Positions 63,071 to 64,000 of a DNA stretch of 64,000 nucleotides are shown here, piece after piece. Position numbers and translations under genes: made by a program. Under the pieces are notes generated by a model. The model saw only the letters and a list, made by a program, of their open reading frames with translations. It was not told where the DNA came from and did no database searches. The DNA comes from Sympetrum striolatum. Taxonomy: Eukaryota > Arthropoda > Insecta > Odonata > Libellulidae. The first letter of the stretch is position 1. Each line of letters starts with the position of its first letter. The stretch lies in contig OX388346.1 of NCBI GenBank assembly GCA_947579665.1, positions 95,048,615-95,112,614 on the forward strand, in the 5' to 3' direction.

Positions 63071-64000
63071 TTCCTTATTTTATCGAGATTTGACCGAAAA
63101 AAGCTAGAAAAACGAATAATTTTAGCGAAATTTCAATTTTTTTCCTCTTTTTTTCCCTTAATTTTCCTTATTTTATCGAGATTTGACCGAAAAAAGCTAG
63201 AAAAACGAATAATTTTAGCGAAATTTCAATTTTTTTCCTCTTTTTTTCCCTTAATTTTCCTTATTTTATCGAGGTTTATCCGAAAAAAGCAAGAAAAACG
63301 AATAATTTTAGCGAAATATCAATTTTTATCCTCTTTTATTCCCTTAATTTTCCTTATTTTATCGAGATTTGACAAAAAAAGCAAGAAAAACGAATAATTT
63401 TAGCGAAATTTCAATTTTTTTCCTCTTTTTTTATCTTAATTTTACTTATTTCATCGAGATTTGACCGAAAAAAGCAAGAAAAACGAATAATTTTAGCGAA
63501 ATTTCAATTGTTTTAGTCTTTTTTTCCCTTAATTTTTCTTATTTTATCGAGATTTGACCGAAAAAAGCAAGAAAAACGAATAATTTTAGCGAAATTTCAA
63601 ATTTTTTCCTCTTTTTTTTTCTTAATTTTCAACATTTCATCGAGATTTGACCGAAAAAAGCAAGAAAAACGAATAATTTTAGCAAAATATCAATTTTTAT
63701 CATCTTTTTTCCCTTGATTTTCCTTATTTTATCGAGATTTGACCGAAAAAAGCAAGAAAAACGAATAATTTTAGCGAAATTTTAATTTATTTCCTCTTTT
63801 TTTCCCTTAATTTTCCTTATTTTATCGACATTTGACCGAAAAAAGTAAGAAAATCGAATAATTTTAGCAAAATATCAATTTTTGTCGGCTTTTTTCCCTT
63901 AATTTTCCTTATTTTATCGATATTTGACCGAAAAAAGCAAGAAAAACGAATAATTTTAGCGAAATTTCAATTTTTTTCCTCTTTTTTTCCCTTAATTTTC

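Larger units (their letters stand above)
26435..64000 (+). repeat. 93-bp satellite array, family B
   Basis: This head-to-tail array has the same length and framework as family A: TTAATTTTCC, then TATTTTATCGAG, the A-run, GAATAATTTT, GCGAAATTTCAA and the pyrimidine tract. It carries GAGATTTGACCG in the variable box and GCAAGAAAAACG after it. Recurrent sub-variants are GAGGTTTGTCCG, GAGATTTGCTTG, GAGATTTGACATAAAA, GATATTTGACCG or GATATTTCACCG, and GAATTGACCG. A linked variant has GCTAAATATCAA with TTTTTATCATC and CCCTTGATTTTCC. Against the family A consensus about 8 of 93 positions differ, five of them inside positions 23-30. Dividing by 92.5 gives roughly 406 monomers, an estimate. No gene is seen, no orientation switch is seen, and the array runs off the right edge of the window. 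Confidence 0.97.

Noticed and set aside
1..64000. CENP-B box in the monomer
   Set aside because: TTCG occurs on the minus strand, but the required spacing to a CGGG core is absent in both family consensuses, so no canonical box can be called.
1..64000. Telomeric or subtelomeric repeat tract
   Set aside because: No TTAGG, TTAGGG or related short telomere repeat runs were seen. The period is 93 bp throughout.
1..64000. T-runs as bacterial rho-independent terminators
   Set aside because: They recur every monomer without a preceding GC-rich hairpin, in what is clearly eukaryotic satellite DNA.

Overview
The window is almost entirely tandem satellite DNA from a eukaryotic nuclear genome. It is very AT-rich, has no recognisable genes outside one inserted element, and is built from head-to-tail copies of a monomer of about 93 bp. 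Every part read has the same orientation, with no inversion seen. A piggyBac-type transposon fossil inside the array points to an animal, plausibly an insect. Nothing in the sequence fixes the species, and the insect suggestion is inference.

Layout: (1) 1-21055, satellite family A. Its monomers are marked by a ClaI-like ATCGAT, then TTTATTATCG and GCAACAAAAAC. (2) 21056-22143, a 1088-bp non-satellite insertion. It has 10-bp perfect terminal inverted repeats (CCCTTTCGCG / CGCGAAAGGG) and is flanked on both sides by TTAA, the signature of a piggyBac-superfamily element. It appears non-autonomous, as no transposase is recognisable. (3) 22144-26434, family A resumes in register. (4) From about 26435 to the window end, satellite family B. 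It has the same length and framework, but the variable box is GAGATTTGACCG and the next motif is GCAAGAAAAAC. The switch from A to B is abrupt, within one monomer.

By rough division (about 92.5 bp per monomer) there are about 270 family A and about 400 family B monomers. Above the monomer, many blocks are duplicated with constant offsets: 182, 186, 278, 369, 559, 909, 918, 924, 1107, 1849, 2668, 3660, about 3.8-4.0 kb, 4592, about 4.95 kb, about 5.4 kb, about 5.97 kb and 9989 bp. This is a nested, irregular higher-order repeat structure of the kind made by repeated unequal exchange or replication-based amplification.

The long open frames on both strands are a by-product of a 93-bp (31-codon) period in AT-rich DNA that is poor in stop codons. 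They are not annotated as genes. The most informative features are the piggyBac-like insertion with its 44-bp subterminal dyad repeats, the A/B junction, the spacing of nine A/T tracts per 93-bp monomer (about 10.3 bp, close to the DNA helical repeat), and the concentration of monomer variation in one short box.
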